Positions 35,726 through 45,892 of a stretch of DNA of 64,000 nt are shown one piece after another. The position numbers and the translations under genes were made by a program. Source of the DNA: Propionibacteriaceae bacterium ZF39 (GTDB taxonomy: Bacteria > Actinomycetota > Actinomycetes > Propionibacteriales > Propionibacteriaceae); NCBI GenBank assembly GCA_039565995.1, contig CP154795.1, positions 1,922,001 to 1,986,000 on the forward strand. Direction: 5' to 3'. The notes beneath the pieces were generated by a model, which saw nothing but the letters and a program-made list of their open reading frames with translations, searched no databases and was not told the origin of the DNA. The first letter of the stretch is position 1, and every line of letters begins with the position of its first letter.

Positions 35726-38416
35726 ATGAAGACTGCCGACATCCGGCGCCGTTTCCTCGACTTCTTCGCCGCGCGCGGCCACGAGATCGTGCCGTCGGCC
35801 CCGCTGCTCTATCAGGATCCGACCCTGCTGTTCGTCAACGCCGGCATGGTGCCGTTCAAGCCCTATTTCACGGGCCAGGAGACGCCGCCGTTCGACCGCG
35901 CGGCGAGCGTGCAGAAGTGTGTGCGGACCCTCGACATCGAGGAAGTCGGCAAGACCACGCGCCACGGCACGTTCTTCCAGATGAACGGCAACTTCTCGTT
36001 CGGGGACTATTTCAAGGCCGACGCGATCGCGTACGCGATGGAGCTCGTCACCGGCGATCAGAACCGGGGCGGCCTCGGGTTCGACCCCAAGGATGTCTGG
36101 GTGACGGTCCTCGGTCCCGGCCACCATCCCGATTTTCCCGACGGTGACACCAAGGCGATCAAGCTCTGGAAGAAGGTCGGCATCCCCGAGGAGCGCATCC
36201 AGAAGCGCGGTCTGAAGGACAACTACTGGAACATGGGCGTCCCCGGCCCCGGCGGCCCCTGCTCGGAGATCTATATCGACCGCGGCTCCGAATTCGGCCC
36301 TGACGGCGGCCCAATCGTGGACGAGGACCGGTTCCTGGAGATCTGGAACCTCGTGTTCATGCAGAACGAGCTGTCGGCCGTGCGCGCCAAGGACGACTTC
36401 GACATCGCCGGTGATCTGCCGGCCAAGAACATCGACACCGGCATGGGCCTCGAGCGCGTGGCCTATCTGCTGCAGGGCGTCGACAATATGTATGAGATCG
36501 ACGAGGTCTATCCCGTCATCGACAAGGCCGCCGAACTCGCCGGCAAGCGCTATGGCAAGGACCACGAGGACGACATCCGCATGCGCGTCGTCGCCGACCA
36601 CGTGCGCTCGTCGCTGATGCTGATGACCGACGGCGTCGCGCCCGGCAACGAGGCCCGCGGCTATGTGCTCCGTCGCCTCCTGCGCCGTTCGGTGCGCGCG
36701 ATGCGCCTGCTGGGGGTCGAGGACCGCGTACTGCCGGAGCTCCTCCCCGTCAGCCGCGACCTCATGTCGACCTCCTACCCCGAGGTCGCGAAGGAGTGGG
36801 AGCGGGTTTCCCAGGCCGCGTACGCCGAAGAGGACGCGTTCCGGCGCACGCTCGCCGCGGGCACGCAAATCTTCGATGTCGCCGTGTCGAAGGCGAAGGC
36901 CGACAACGAGACCACGCTGTCGGGTGACCGCGCGTTCCAGCTGCACGACACCTATGGCTTCCCGATCGACCTGACGCTCGAGATGGCGGCCGAGCAGGGC
37001 CTCGCCGTCGACCGCGACAAGTTCACCGAGCTCATGACTGAGCAGCGCGAGCGCGCCCGGGCCGACGCCAAGGCCAAGAAGGGTGGCGCGGCCAACACGG
37101 AGGCATACAAGTCGCTGCGTGCCCAGGGCGAGACCGGTTTCCGGGGCTACTACGACCTGGCGATCGACTCCAAGGTGCTCGGCATCGTCCGCGACGGCGA
37201 GCTCGTCGAGGCCGCCGAGCCCGGTGACATCGTCGAGGTCGTCCTGAAGGACACGCCGTTCTATGCCGAGTCCGGTGGCCAGGACGCCGACCGCGGCACC
37301 ATCGATGCGGGTGACCTCCGGCTCGACGTGCTCGACGTGCAGAAGCCCATCGACGGCCTGATCGTCCACAAGGTCGAGGTCGGCTCGGGCCTGCTCGAGT
37401 CGGGTCAGTCGGTCTTCGCGAGCGTCGATCCGTTCCACCGCATGGGCGCGTGCCAGGCCCACTCGGCGACCCACATCATCCACGCCGTGCTCCACGACGT
37501 GGTCGGCCCGACGGCCGTGCAGGCGGGTTCCTACAACAAGCCCGGCTATCTGCGGTTCGACTTCAACGCGACCGCCGGCCTGACCCCCGACCAGAAGGAC
37601 GAGGTAGAGGGTCGCGCCAACGAGGCCATCAAGATGGACTACGCCGTGACCTCGCGCGAGCTGCCGCTGGCCGAGGCCAAGGACCTGGGTGCGATGGCGA
37701 TGTTCGGTGAGAAATATCCCGACATGGTCCGCATGGTCGAGATGGGTGGCCCGTGGTCGCGTGAGCTCTGCGGTGGCACCCACGTGCAGCACTCGTCCCA
37801 GATCGGGTTGCTGTCGCTGCTCGGCGAGGCGTCGATCGGCTCCGGCATCCGTCGCGTCGAGGCGCTCGTGTCGACCGATGCGTTCAAGCACCTGGCCGCG
37901 GAGCGTACGCTCGTCAATAACCTGACCGGCATGCTCAAGGTCCGTCCCGACGCCCTGGTCGAGCGCATCGAGAAGATGCTCGTCCAGCTGAAGGACGCGG
38001 AGAAGCAGATCGCGACCTACAAGTCGGCGGAGATCCTCGGCAATGCCCAGGGCATCGCCGATGCGGCCAAGGACATGTGGGGCGTCTCGTTCGTCGGCAA
38101 GCATGTCGAGGGCGTCGGCGGCGGCGACCTGCGTACCCTCACCCAGGAAGTCCGCAGCCGCCTCGGCTCGCGGCCGGGTGTGGTCATGCTCGTGGGGGGT
38201 ACGCCGGAGAAGCCTGCCCTCGTCATCGCCACCAACGAGGGCGCGCGCGATCGCGGCCTCAAGGCCGGTGCGCTCGTCAAGCTCGGCACCGAGAAGCTCG
38301 GCGGCAAGGGCGGCGGCAAGGACGACCTTGCCCAGGGCGGCGGCTCCGATGCAACCGCGATCCCGGACGCGCTCCGGGCCGTGGAATATGAGGTCGGCCG
38401 GGTCGTCACGTCGTGA
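35726..38416 (+). CDS. alaS: alanyl-tRNA synthetase
   Basis: An 896-residue class II synthetase with editing. The catalytic core opens with RRRFLDFFAARGHEIVPSAP; the editing domain has the HSATHIIH and CGGTHVQHSSQIG metal-binding motifs, so mischarged Ser and Gly can be removed; and a DHHA1-like C-terminal domain (AALVKLGTEKLGGKGGGKDD) is present. The ATG at 35726 is preferred to the upstream frame start at 35630. The 169-base leader holds the hairpin CGAGG-GAATAT-CCTCG (near 35635) and a TAAACT box at 35610, but no T-box motif. It overlaps ruvX by four bases. Confidence 0.97.
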   Translation: MKTADIRRRFLDFFAARGHEIVPSAPLLYQDPTLLFVNAGMVPFKPYFTGQETPPFDRAASVQKCVRTLDIEEVGKTTRHGTFFQMNGNFSFGDYFKADAIAYAMELVTGDQNRGGLGFDPKDVWVTVLGPGHHPDFPDGDTKAIKLWKKVGIPEERIQKRGLKDNYWNMGVPGPGGPCSEIYIDRGSEFGPDGGPIVDEDRFLEIWNLVFMQNELSAVRAKDDFDIAGDLPAKNIDTGMGLERVAYLLQGVDNMYEIDEVYPVIDKAAELAGKRYGKDHEDDIRMRVVADHVRSSLMLMTDGVAPGNEARGYVLRRLLRRSVRAMRLLGVEDRVLPELLPVSRDLMSTSYPEVAKEWERVSQAAYAEEDAFRRTLAAGTQIFDVAVSKAKADNETTLSGDRAFQLHDTYGFPIDLTLEMAAEQGLAVDRDKFTELMTEQRERARADAKAKKGGAANTEAYKSLRAQGETGFRGYYDLAIDSKVLGIVRDGELVEAAEPGDIVEVVLKDTPFYAESGGQDADRGTIDAGDLRLDVLDVQKPIDGLIVHKVEVGSGLLESGQSVFASVDPFHRMGACQAHSATHIIHAVLHDVVGPTAVQAGSYNKPGYLRFDFNATAGLTPDQKDEVEGRANEAIKMDYAVTSRELPLAEAKDLGAMAMFGEKYPDMVRMVEMGGPWSRELCGGTHVQHSSQIGLLSLLGEASIGSGIRRVEALVSTDAFKHLAAERTLVNNLTGMLKVRPDALVERIEKMLVQLKDAEKQIATYKSAEILGNAQGIADAAKDMWGVSFVGKHVEGVGGGDLRTLTQEVRSRLGSRPGVVMLVGGTPEKPALVIATNEGARDRGLKAGALVKLGTEKLGGKGGGKDDLAQGGGSDATAIPDALRAVEYEVGRVVTS

Positions 38417-38889
38417 CCGAGACTCCGGGAGAGCAGCCGACCTTCCGAACCGGCGTACGCCTCGGCATCGACTGGGGCGACGCCAGGATCGGGGTTGCGG
38501 CGTGCGATGCGGCGGGAGTGCTGGCGTACCCGATCGAAACGGTGAAGGCCGACCGCGACGCGGAGGGGCGGATCGCGGAGCTGGTGGGGGAGTACGAACC
38601 GTTCGAGGTCGTCATCGGCCTCCCGCGGTCGCTCGACGGCGGCGAGGGCCCTGCTGCGAAAAAGATCCGGAAGCACGCGCGTTCGCTGTCCAAGAGGATC
38701 AGGGGAGTTCAGGTACGCTTGCTCGACGAGAGACTGACCACGGTGTCCGCAGCGCGGGCGCTCAATGAGCGGGGGCGCAGCGCCCGTGAGCAGCGTGCCG
38801 TGATCGACCAGGTCGCCGCGGTGACGATTCTGGAGCATGCTCTCGACATCGAGCGCCGGACGGGTTCTGCGCCCGGTGAGCCGCTCTAG
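38413..38889 (+). CDS. ruvX: RuvX/YqgF family Holliday junction resolvase-like protein
   Basis: A 158-residue RNase H-fold nuclease of the YqgF/RuvX family, implicated in 16S rRNA 5' maturation and junction cleavage. Motifs are RLGIDWGDARIGVA with the first Asp, VVIGLPRSLDGGEG, and LLDERLTTVSAARAL with the second acid; IDQVAAVTILE supplies the last. The GTG at 38413 overlaps the alaS stop. The alaS-ruvX-mltG-aroE order is conserved in actinobacteria. Confidence 0.93.
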   Translation: MTETPGEQPTFRTGVRLGIDWGDARIGVAACDAAGVLAYPIETVKADRDAEGRIAELVGEYEPFEVVIGLPRSLDGGEGPAAKKIRKHARSLSKRIRGVQVRLLDERLTTVSAARALNERGRSAREQRAVIDQVAAVTILEHALDIERRTGSAPGEPL

Positions 38890-38910
38890 ATCAACGACGA
38901 GGGATTCAGG

Positions 38911-40050
38911 TTGAGCAATCTGCTGGAGCCGGAACAGAAGAAGCGCCCGGGCGAACCGCGGGACTGGAACGAGACTGCGCGCCATCTCAAGAGCGCCCTT
39001 GCGGTCATCGTGTCCCTGGCGGTGTTGGTGGGCGGCGGCCTGTTCGCCTACAACAAGATCGGCGGTGCCGTCGCCGGCGCGTTCGTGGCCGAGGACTATC
39101 CGGGCCCGGGCGAGGCCGATGTCGAGGTCGACATTCCCCAGGGATCGACGCTCGACGAGATCGGCTCGATCCTGGTGGACGCGGACGTGATCCAGTCCAC
39201 GCGCGCCTTCAACGAGGCGGTGCGGGAGACCCCGAACGCGAACTCGCTCCAGGCCGGCACCTACACGCTCAAGACCAAGATGCCCGCCCGCGAAGCGCTT
39301 CAGGCGATGCTCGACGCCGGCATCAAGGGGGGCAAGCGCTTCCTGATCCGCGAGGGCCTGCGCCTGAGCGAGCAGGTCGCCGAACTGTCGAAGCAGACCG
39401 GGATCCCCGAGGAGGCCTACAACGAGGCGCTCAAGAATCCGGATGCCTATGGCCTGCCTGTCATGGCGAAGGGCAACCCCGAGGGCTTCCTGTTCCCGGA
39501 CACCTATGAGATGGCCGGCAACGATCCCAACAACGCGCTCAAGCAGATGACCGCCAACTTCACCCGCAAGGCCAACGAGATCCAGCTCGAGGCCCGCGCC
39601 GCCGAGCTGAATCGCGACCCGATGGAAATCGTCGTCGTCGCGTCGATCATCGAGGCCGAGGTGCGCCGCCCGGAGGACCGGGCCAAGGTCGCACGCGTGA
39701 TCTACAACCGTCTTGAGGGCAAGCCGCCGATGAAGCTCCAGATGGACACCACGGTGGAATATGCGGTCAACAAGCCTCGCGGCACCGGCGCGACCACGTC
39801 GGATGCCGAGCGCGCCAACCCGTCGCCCTACAACACCTATGTGCACGAGGGCCTGCCGCCCGGCCCGATCGCCGCACCCGGTAAGGCCGCGCTCGAAGCA
39901 GCGGCCAACCCGGAAGAGGGCAGCTGGAAATACTTCGTGGCCATCAACCTGGACACCGGTGAAACGGCCTTTGCCGACACCTTCGACCAGCACCAGGCCA
40001 ATGTGCGCAAGTTCCAGCAGTGGTGCCAGCAGAACCCTGGCAAGTGTTGA
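38911..40050 (+). CDS. mltG: endolytic murein transglycosylase MltG
   Basis: A 379-residue membrane-anchored YceG/MltG enzyme that cuts nascent glycan strands and helps set their length. It has one N-terminal helix (about residues 33-52) after a short cytoplasmic part, a LysM-like portion (EVDIPQGSTLDEIGSILVDA), and the catalytic domain with Glu in VASIIEAEVRRPEDRAKVA and IYNRLEGKPPMKLQMD. The start is a TTG at 38911 with CGACGAGGGATTCAGG upstream. Its stop overlaps a TTG that could open aroE. Confidence 0.93.
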   Translation: MSNLLEPEQKKRPGEPRDWNETARHLKSALAVIVSLAVLVGGGLFAYNKIGGAVAGAFVAEDYPGPGEADVEVDIPQGSTLDEIGSILVDADVIQSTRAFNEAVRETPNANSLQAGTYTLKTKMPAREALQAMLDAGIKGGKRFLIREGLRLSEQVAELSKQTGIPEEAYNEALKNPDAYGLPVMAKGNPEGFLFPDTYEMAGNDPNNALKQMTANFTRKANEIQLEARAAELNRDPMEIVVVASIIEAEVRRPEDRAKVARVIYNRLEGKPPMKLQMDTTVEYAVNKPRGTGATTSDAERANPSPYNTYVHEGLPPGPIAAPGKAALEAAANPEEGSWKYFVAINLDTGETAFADTFDQHQANVRKFQQWCQQNPGKC

Positions 40051-40058
40051 GCGAACCG

Positions 40059-40985
40059 ATGGCTGAGGAGGCGAGCGCCAGCGAGCCATCTCGAAGTCTC
40101 GTCGCCCCGCCAGCACCTGAGCAGAAGCGGTGCGCCGTCCTGGGCTTCCCCATCGACCACTCGTTGTCGCCGGTGCTGCACACGGCGGCATACGAGGCGC
40201 TGGGCCTGACCGACTGGCGCTATGAGCGCTTCCCCGTCGACAAGGGCGAACTCGCGGAGTTCGTCGCGTCGCGCGGTGAGGGGTGGCGTGGGTTCTCGAT
40301 GACCATGCCGCTCAAGGACGAAGCGCTGGACCTCGGCGAGGTCACGCCCGAGGCGCAGCTGACCGGGGCTGCCAACACGCTGATCTTCGACGGCGACCGC
40401 ATCGTCATCCACAACACCGACATCGAGGGGTTCGTGCGGCCGCTGACCTCGGCCGGCGCTGCGGGTCCGCCCGGAGCGTGGGTCGCGGGCTCCGGATCGG
40501 GTACGCCCGCCCGTCTGCCCCTCAGGAATGCGGTGATCCTAGGTGGCGGCGCCACGGCACGATCGGCGTTCTATGCGCTGACGGTCATGGGCGTGAAGAA
40601 CATCACCGTGTCGGCCCGGACCAGGTCGAAGGTCGAGGCGTGGGCCCCGATGTTCGATGCGACGGGCGTGACGCCGGAGATCGTGGACTTCGGTGTTCTG
40701 CCCGAGTCCGACCTGCTCATCTCCACCGTGACCGCCGGTGCGGCGGATGCGGTGGCGAAGCTGGCGGCGGATACGCAGTGCACGATCTTCGATGCCATCT
40801 ATCACCAGTGGCCCACAGACCTGGGCCGCGCTGGTCTCGCCGGGGGCCGCACGGTCTTCTCCGGCCTCGACATGCTCGTCGGTCAGGCTCTCGCCCAGGT
40901 CGAGTTGATGACCGGGCACCCCGCGCCCGCAGCCGCGATGATGTCTGCCGGCCGGGAGGCTCTGCGTACCCGCGGGAATCTCTGA
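40059..40985 (+). CDS. aroE: shikimate dehydrogenase AroE
   Basis: A protein of about 308 residues that reduces 3-dehydroshikimate with NADPH. The substrate site is [13 protein letters not shown] and [11 protein letters not shown] (catalytic Lys), with Asp in HNTDIEGF; the NADP fold is [18 protein letters not shown] Gly/Ala/Pro-rich insert of about 25 residues lies just before the dinucleotide fold. ATG 40059 is given; a TTG at 40047 overlapping the mltG stop is equally possible and fits the overlap style of this operon. The aroC-aroK-aroB genes follow. Confidence 0.92.
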   Translation: MAEEASASEPSRSLVAPPAPEQKRCAVLGFPIDHSLSPVLHTAAYEALGLTDWRYERFPVDKGELAEFVASRGEGWRGFSMTMPLKDEALDLGEVTPEAQLTGAANTLIFDGDRIVIHNTDIEGFVRPLTSAGAAGPPGAWVAGSGSGTPARLPLRNAVILGGGATARSAFYALTVMGVKNITVSARTRSKVEAWAPMFDATGVTPEIVDFGVLPESDLLISTVTAGAADAVAKLAADTQCTIFDAIYHQWPTDLGRAGLAGGRTVFSGLDMLVGQALAQVELMTGHPAPAAAMMSAGREALRTRGNL

Positions 40986-41056
40986 GAGAATCACCCGGTC
41001 GTGGGCACGGACCCGACCGAGAAGTTTGCCCCGCGTCGGGGCGTGGAAGAGGAATC

Positions 41057-42253
41057 ATGCTTCGCTGGCTGACCGCAGGGGAATCGCACGGACCCGCCCT
41101 CGTGGCGACGATCGACGGGCTGCCCGCGCACGTCAGGGTGACGTCCGACGACATCGCGGGCGCGCTCGCGCGGCGGCGGCTGGGTTATGGCCGGGGCGCG
41201 CGGATGAAGTTCGAGGCGGACGCGGTGACGATCCTCGGCGGCGTACGGCACGGGGAGACCCTCGGGTCGCCGATCGCGATCCAGGTCGGCAACACCGAGT
41301 GGCCCAAGTGGGAGACGGTGATGGCGGCCGACCCGGTCGACCCGGACGTGCTGGAGGCGCAGGCCCGCGCGGCCAAGCTCACCCGGCCGCGCCCGGGGCA
41401 CGCCGACCTGGTCGGCATGCAGAAGTATGACTGGGACGAGGCCCGCCCCATCCTCGAGCGCGCATCGGCTCGGGAGACCGCTGCTCGCGTGGCGCTCGGT
41501 CAGGTCGCGAAGAACTTCCTCGAGCAGGCGGTCGGCATCACTGTTCTTTCGCATGTCGTCGAGCTCGGTCAGGCGAAGGCGCCGGCCGGTCTGCTGCCGA
41601 AGATCGACGACCTGCCGCGGATCGACGAGTCACCCGTGCGGTGTGCCGATGAGACGGGCGCGCAGGCGATGATCGAGGAGATCGACCAGTGCCACAAGGA
41701 CGGCGACACGCTGGGCGGCGTCGTCGAGGTGCTCGCGTGGGGCTGCCCGCCCGGGCTGGGTTCCCACACGATGGGGGATCGGCGCATCGACGCCAAGCTG
41801 GCGTACGCCCTCATGGGCATCCAGGCCATCAAGGGTGTCGAGGTCGGCGACGGGTTCGACCTGGCGCGCTCGCGCGGGTCGGATGCGCATGACGAGATCC
41901 TCAAGGACGAGCACGGCGTCCAGCGCGCCGCGCATCGGGCCGGCGGAACCGAGGGCGGCATGACCACGGGCGAGGTGCTGCGTGTGCGGGCCGCGATGAA
42001 GCCGATCGCAACGGTCCCGCGCGCTCTGCGTACCTTCGACACCACCACCGGTGAGGCCGCCGTCGCCCACCACCAGCGCTCGGATGTGTGCGCGGTGCCG
42101 GCTGCCGGCGTCGTGGCGGAGGCCATGGTCGCGCTGGTGCTGGCGGAGGCGGTGCTGGAGAAGTTCGGAGGCGACTCGGTGGCCGAGGTGAAGCGGAACC
42201 ATGAGGCCTACCTGGCCGATGTCGCCGCGCGCGGGCTGGAGATCGCCCGATGA
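41057..42253 (+). CDS. aroC: chorismate synthase
   Basis: A 398-residue enzyme that makes chorismate from EPSP using reduced FMN, the last shared step of aromatic synthesis. Signatures are [17 protein letters not shown] at the N-terminus, [15 protein letters not shown], and [19 protein letters not shown] near the C-terminus. The ATG at 41057 has GAAGAGGAATC upstream; the much longer upstream frame overlaps aroE and is spurious. It overlaps aroK by four bases. The 71-base gap after aroE may hold a weak promoter. Confidence 0.97.
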   Translation: MLRWLTAGESHGPALVATIDGLPAHVRVTSDDIAGALARRRLGYGRGARMKFEADAVTILGGVRHGETLGSPIAIQVGNTEWPKWETVMAADPVDPDVLEAQARAAKLTRPRPGHADLVGMQKYDWDEARPILERASARETAARVALGQVAKNFLEQAVGITVLSHVVELGQAKAPAGLLPKIDDLPRIDESPVRCADETGAQAMIEEIDQCHKDGDTLGGVVEVLAWGCPPGLGSHTMGDRRIDAKLAYALMGIQAIKGVEVGDGFDLARSRGSDAHDEILKDEHGVQRAAHRAGGTEGGMTTGEVLRVRAAMKPIATVPRALRTFDTTTGEAAVAHHQRSDVCAVPAAGVVAEAMVALVLAEAVLEKFGGDSVAEVKRNHEAYLADVAARGLEIAR

Positions 42254-42741
42254 CGGTGGTCGTGATGGGTGCGCCCGGGTCGGGCAAGTCGACGATCGGG
42301 CCGCTGCTGGCGCAGGCGCTCGGTCGGGAGTTCGTCGATGTCGACGCGGCGATCGAGGCGGACGAGAAGCAGACGATCGCGGACATCTTCGTGCTGCACG
42401 GTGAGCCGCATTTCCGCCAGCTGGAGAAGACCGCCACGGCCGTCGCGCTGCAGAACGGGGGAGTGGTCGCCCTCGGCGGTGGTGCGGTGATGAACGAGGA
42501 CACGCGCGCGTCGCTGAAGGACCACGACGTCGTGTGGCTGGAGTGTTCGATCACGACCGCGACGAAACGGATCGGCCTGGATCAGGCCCGGCCGCTGCTG
42601 CTCGGCAACGTGCGGAGCCAGTTGGTGCAGTTGCTCAATGTGCGTACGCCGCTCTATCGCGAGTGCGCCACCATCACCGTCAAGACCGACGATCGCGAAC
42701 CCGGCGATATCGTCGCCGAGATCCTGGAGCAGCTGACATGA
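42250..42741 (+). CDS. aroK: shikimate kinase
   Basis: A 163-residue P-loop kinase that phosphorylates shikimate. The Walker A is GAPGSGKST, the shikimate-binding Asp is in FVDVDAAIE, and [14 protein letters not shown] is the family's Gly-rich motif; the lid RPLLLGN follows. The ATG at 42250 overlaps aroC (ATGA) and its own stop overlaps aroB (ATGA), so three consecutive pathway enzymes are translationally coupled. Confidence 0.95.
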   Translation: MTVVVMGAPGSGKSTIGPLLAQALGREFVDVDAAIEADEKQTIADIFVLHGEPHFRQLEKTATAVALQNGGVVALGGGAVMNEDTRASLKDHDVVWLECSITTATKRIGLDQARPLLLGNVRSQLVQLLNVRTPLYRECATITVKTDDREPGDIVAEILEQLT

Positions 42742-43823
42742 GTGATCTGGAGATCATCAAGGTCAACGCCGAGACGCCGTATGAGGTGCACACCCGCGTC
42801 GGTGCCTTGGAGCTGCTGCGCGGGCTGATCGACGGGGTGGATCGGGTGGCGTTCTTGTATGCCCCAGTGCTCGCGGATCGGGCTCGTGCCTTGGCTGATG
42901 AGTTGGGTGGGACGGTCACGATGATCGAGCTGCCGGACGCGGAGGCGGCGAAGACCGCGGACGTGCTGGTGCAGTGCTGGGACACGATGGCCGACGCGGG
43001 GTTCACGCGCTCGGATGTGTTGGTGGCGCTGGGCGGGGGAGCGACGACCGACCTGGGTGGATTTGTGGCGGCGTCGTGGCTGCGGGGGATCCGGTTCGTG
43101 ACGCTGCCGTCGACGGTGCTGGGCATGGTCGATGCGGCTGTGGGCGGCAAGACCGGTATCAACATTGCCGCCGGCAAGAACCTCGTCGGCGCGTTCCACG
43201 AGCCGATGGGCGTGCTGTGTGACCTGTCGCTGCTGGAGACGCTGCCGCCGGCGGACCTGAAGGCCGGCGTGGTCGAGGCTGTGAAGTGTGGCTTCATCGC
43301 CGACCCGGTGATCCTGGATCTGGTCGAGGAAGACCCCGAGGACGCGTTGCGTTGGGATTCGGACCGGTTGGCCGAGATCGTACGCCGCGGCATCGCCGTC
43401 AAGGCCCGCGTCGTGAGCGGGGACCTGCGGGAGTCCACCTCCAAGGGCGCGCAGGTTGGGCGTGAGTTGTTGAACTATGGCCACACGCTCGCGCACGCGA
43501 TCGAGAAGCTCGAGAACTACACCTGGCGCCACGGCGAAGCCGTGGGCGTTGGGATGGTGTACGTCGCCGAACTTGCCCGCTTGCTCGGGAAGATTGACGA
43601 TGAGTTGGCGGATCGGCACCGGACCGTCCTGCAGTCTCTGGGGTTGCCCGTGTCCTATCGCGCTGATGCCTGGCCCGAGCTCCGCGACGCCATGAGCCTG
43701 GACAAGAAGACCCGTGGGTCGACTCTGCGCTTCGTCATCCTCAACGGCCTTGGGTCCGCCGAGATCCTCGCCGGCCCCGACGAGCAAGTCCTCGCTGAGG
43801 CGTACGCCCGCCTCGCTTCCTGA
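42738..43823 (+). CDS. aroB: 3-dehydroquinate synthase
   Basis: A 361-residue NAD- and metal-dependent enzyme that cyclises DAHP to 3-dehydroquinate. Signatures are GGGATTDLGGFVAASWLRG (NAD site), PSTVLGMVDAAVGGKTGIN, and LNYGHTLAHAIEKLENYTWRHGE (metal-binding His). The ATG at 42738 overlaps the aroK stop. It is the last gene of the aro operon in this window; the host gene order breaks here and the defence island begins about 100 bases further on. Confidence 0.97.
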   Translation: MSDLEIIKVNAETPYEVHTRVGALELLRGLIDGVDRVAFLYAPVLADRARALADELGGTVTMIELPDAEAAKTADVLVQCWDTMADAGFTRSDVLVALGGGATTDLGGFVAASWLRGIRFVTLPSTVLGMVDAAVGGKTGINIAAGKNLVGAFHEPMGVLCDLSLLETLPPADLKAGVVEAVKCGFIADPVILDLVEEDPEDALRWDSDRLAEIVRRGIAVKARVVSGDLRESTSKGAQVGRELLNYGHTLAHAIEKLENYTWRHGEAVGVGMVYVAELARLLGKIDDELADRHRTVLQSLGLPVSYRADAWPELRDAMSLDKKTRGSTLRFVILNGLGSAEILAGPDEQVLAEAYARLAS

Positions 43824-43848
43824 TGGCCGCCTGCGTCAGCCGAGTTGG

Positions 43849-43867
43849 ACAACCTACGGTAGGGGTG
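43849..43867 (+). promoter_or_regulatory. possible operator/promoter before hsdM
   Basis: CCTACGGTAGG (43853-43863) is a perfect inverted repeat around one base, and overlaps a TTGGAC (43845-43850)-like -35. It lies about 90 bases before the hsdM start, in the only non-coding stretch upstream of the restriction operon. Similar palindromes serve regulators in actinobacteria. No regulator gene accompanies it here, so the call is tentative. Confidence 0.25.
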
Positions 43868-43951
43868 TGGGCTTGGTCGCCGCGAGCCTCGCCCCAAGAT
43901 GTCAGACGGGGCTGCCAGTATCGATCCCAACTTGGTTGAAAGGACGAACCT

Positions 43952-45892
43952 GTGGGACCGAACGGGGCGCACACCGCGCGGGTAATGAAGCAGGCCATCT
44001 GGGACACGGCTGACAAGTATCTGCGGGGCGTGGTCGAGGAGGAGGACTACGGCGACTACATCATCCCGTTCACGGTGCTGCGCCGTCTGGAGTGCCTGCT
44101 GGCAGACACCAAGCCGGCCCTGCTCGACTTCCTCGGCTCCACAAACCTGTCCGGCCAGATCCTGGACATGACGATCCAGCACAAGTTCAGGCTGCATTTC
44201 TACTCTTCGTCCAAGCTCGATCTCACGACCATCGCCAAGACCGACGACAAGGTGCTGGAGTCGATGGAGCTCTACCTCGACTCGTTCTCCGATTCGATCG
44301 GCGACATCTGGGACCACTTCAAGCTCAAGGAGCGGGCTGCGACCCTGGCCAGGGCCGGCCACCTGTGGGGCGTCGTCAAGCACTTCGCGGGCCTCGACAT
44401 GCACCCCGACCGGCTCCCTGACACCTCGATGGGTGACATCTTCGAGGACGTCATGTACCGCGCGTTCAACACCAAGGGCAAGGGCGCCGGTGCCTTCTAC
44501 ACCCCGCGCGACGCGATCCGGCTCATGGTCGACGTGCTGTTCAGCTCCGACGACGAGGGCCTGACCGGCTCGCATCCCGTGCGCTCTGTCTACGACCCGA
44601 CCGCGGGCACCGGCGGCATGTTGTTGGTCGCCTCGCGGGCCTTGAAGGAGCTCAACCCGAGCATCGACGTCGGCCTGTACGGCCAGGAGCTCATGGAGAC
44701 TGCGTACGCGATCGGCAAGGCCGACCTGCTGATCCAGGGCGGACGCCCTGATGCCATCCGGCGCGGCAACACCCTGGTCCAGGACGAGTACGCAGATCAG
44801 ACCTTCGACTACATCTTGTCCAACCCGCCATTCGGATCTGACTGGACTGCCAGCCGCAAGTCTGTCGCCGAGCAGGCCGCTGTCACCGGCAGCAGGTTCA
44901 GCCACGGCCTGCCTGCGGTCTCGGACGGCCAGATGCTGTTCCTGGCCCACTGCGCCACCAAGCTGCGACCGGCCGGCCCAAATGGCGCAGGTGGTCGCGC
45001 TGCTGTGGTCTCCAACGGTTCGCCCCTGTTCACCGGAGGACCGGGCTCGGGTCCGGACAGGATCCGAACCTGGCTGCTCACCAAAGACCTGGTGGACGCG
45101 ATCATCGCTCTCCCTACGAACATGTTTTACGGCACCGGCATCGCCACCTACGTGTGGATCCTCGACACCAACAAGGAACCGCGCCGCAAGGGCAAGATCC
45201 AGCTGATCGACGGCACCGGTGCCTGGCACCCCATGCAGAAGGGCATGGGTGACAAGCGCAGGGAGATGACTGAGCTGGACCGCGACGTCGTGCTGGAGGC
45301 CTACAACGCGTTCACCGACTCCGACATCTCGAAGGTCCTCACTGCTGACGACCTGGGCTACCGCGACGTGCCGGTGCAGCGGGTGCGCCGGCTGGCGGTC
45401 CAGGTCACCGACGAGACCGTCAAGAGAGCCCTGCAGCACAAGGACGCCACGCCCGAGCACGAGGGCCTTGTACGCAGCCTCCAGGGCCCCTGGAACGATC
45501 TGCCCACCGAGATCCGGGGTGCGGCCAAACGGCAAGGCTTGAAGGTCACCACTGGCTTGGTCGACGCCATCATGGACGCCGTCGCCCTCGACGATGAGAC
45601 TGCGCCCCTTGCTGTCGGCCGCACCGGCAAGCCGGTGCTGGTGGCAGGCTCGAAACTCACCGAGCGTGTGGCTCTCTCAGAGGACGTCACCGAGCACATG
45701 GAGCGCGACGTCCTGCCGTTCGCACCGGATGCGGTGTGGGAGGAGCAGGCCAGCAAGGTCGGCTACGAGATCCCGTTCACCAGGCTCTTCTACAAGCCAG
45801 CACCCATGCGTTCGCTGGAGGAGATCGACGCCGAGGTGTTCGAGGTCATGCGGTCGCTGGGGGAGAAGTTCAAGGCGGTGCATGACGAGTGA
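43952..45892 (+). CDS. hsdM: type I restriction-modification system, methyltransferase subunit HsdM
   Basis: A 646-residue N6-adenine methyltransferase. An N-terminal HsdM_N helical domain (WDTADKYLRGVVEEEDYGDY) is followed by the catalytic domain with AdoMet motif DPTAGTGGML and catalytic motif NPPFGSDW. It methylates the recognition site chosen by HsdS, protecting host DNA. The GTG at 43952 follows TTGAAAGGACGAACC; an ATG at 43985 is an alternative. Tyr codons are mostly TAC here, unlike the TAT-rich host genes, consistent with transfer. Stop overlaps hsdS. Confidence 0.95.
   Translation: MGPNGAHTARVMKQAIWDTADKYLRGVVEEEDYGDYIIPFTVLRRLECLLADTKPALLDFLGSTNLSGQILDMTIQHKFRLHFYSSSKLDLTTIAKTDDKVLESMELYLDSFSDSIGDIWDHFKLKERAATLARAGHLWGVVKHFAGLDMHPDRLPDTSMGDIFEDVMYRAFNTKGKGAGAFYTPRDAIRLMVDVLFSSDDEGLTGSHPVRSVYDPTAGTGGMLLVASRALKELNPSIDVGLYGQELMETAYAIGKADLLIQGGRPDAIRRGNTLVQDEYADQTFDYILSNPPFGSDWTASRKSVAEQAAVTGSRFSHGLPAVSDGQMLFLAHCATKLRPAGPNGAGGRAAVVSNGSPLFTGGPGSGPDRIRTWLLTKDLVDAIIALPTNMFYGTGIATYVWILDTNKEPRRKGKIQLIDGTGAWHPMQKGMGDKRREMTELDRDVVLEAYNAFTDSDISKVLTADDLGYRDVPVQRVRRLAVQVTDETVKRALQHKDATPEHEGLVRSLQGPWNDLPTEIRGAAKRQGLKVTTGLVDAIMDAVALDDETAPLAVGRTGKPVLVAGSKLTERVALSEDVTEHMERDVLPFAPDAVWEEQASKVGYEIPFTRLFYKPAPMRSLEEIDAEVFEVMRSLGEKFKAVHDE

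Noticed and set aside
35609-38104. Minus-strand open frame of 831 codons over alaS
   Set aside because: It mirrors the alaS codons and shows no protein family features.
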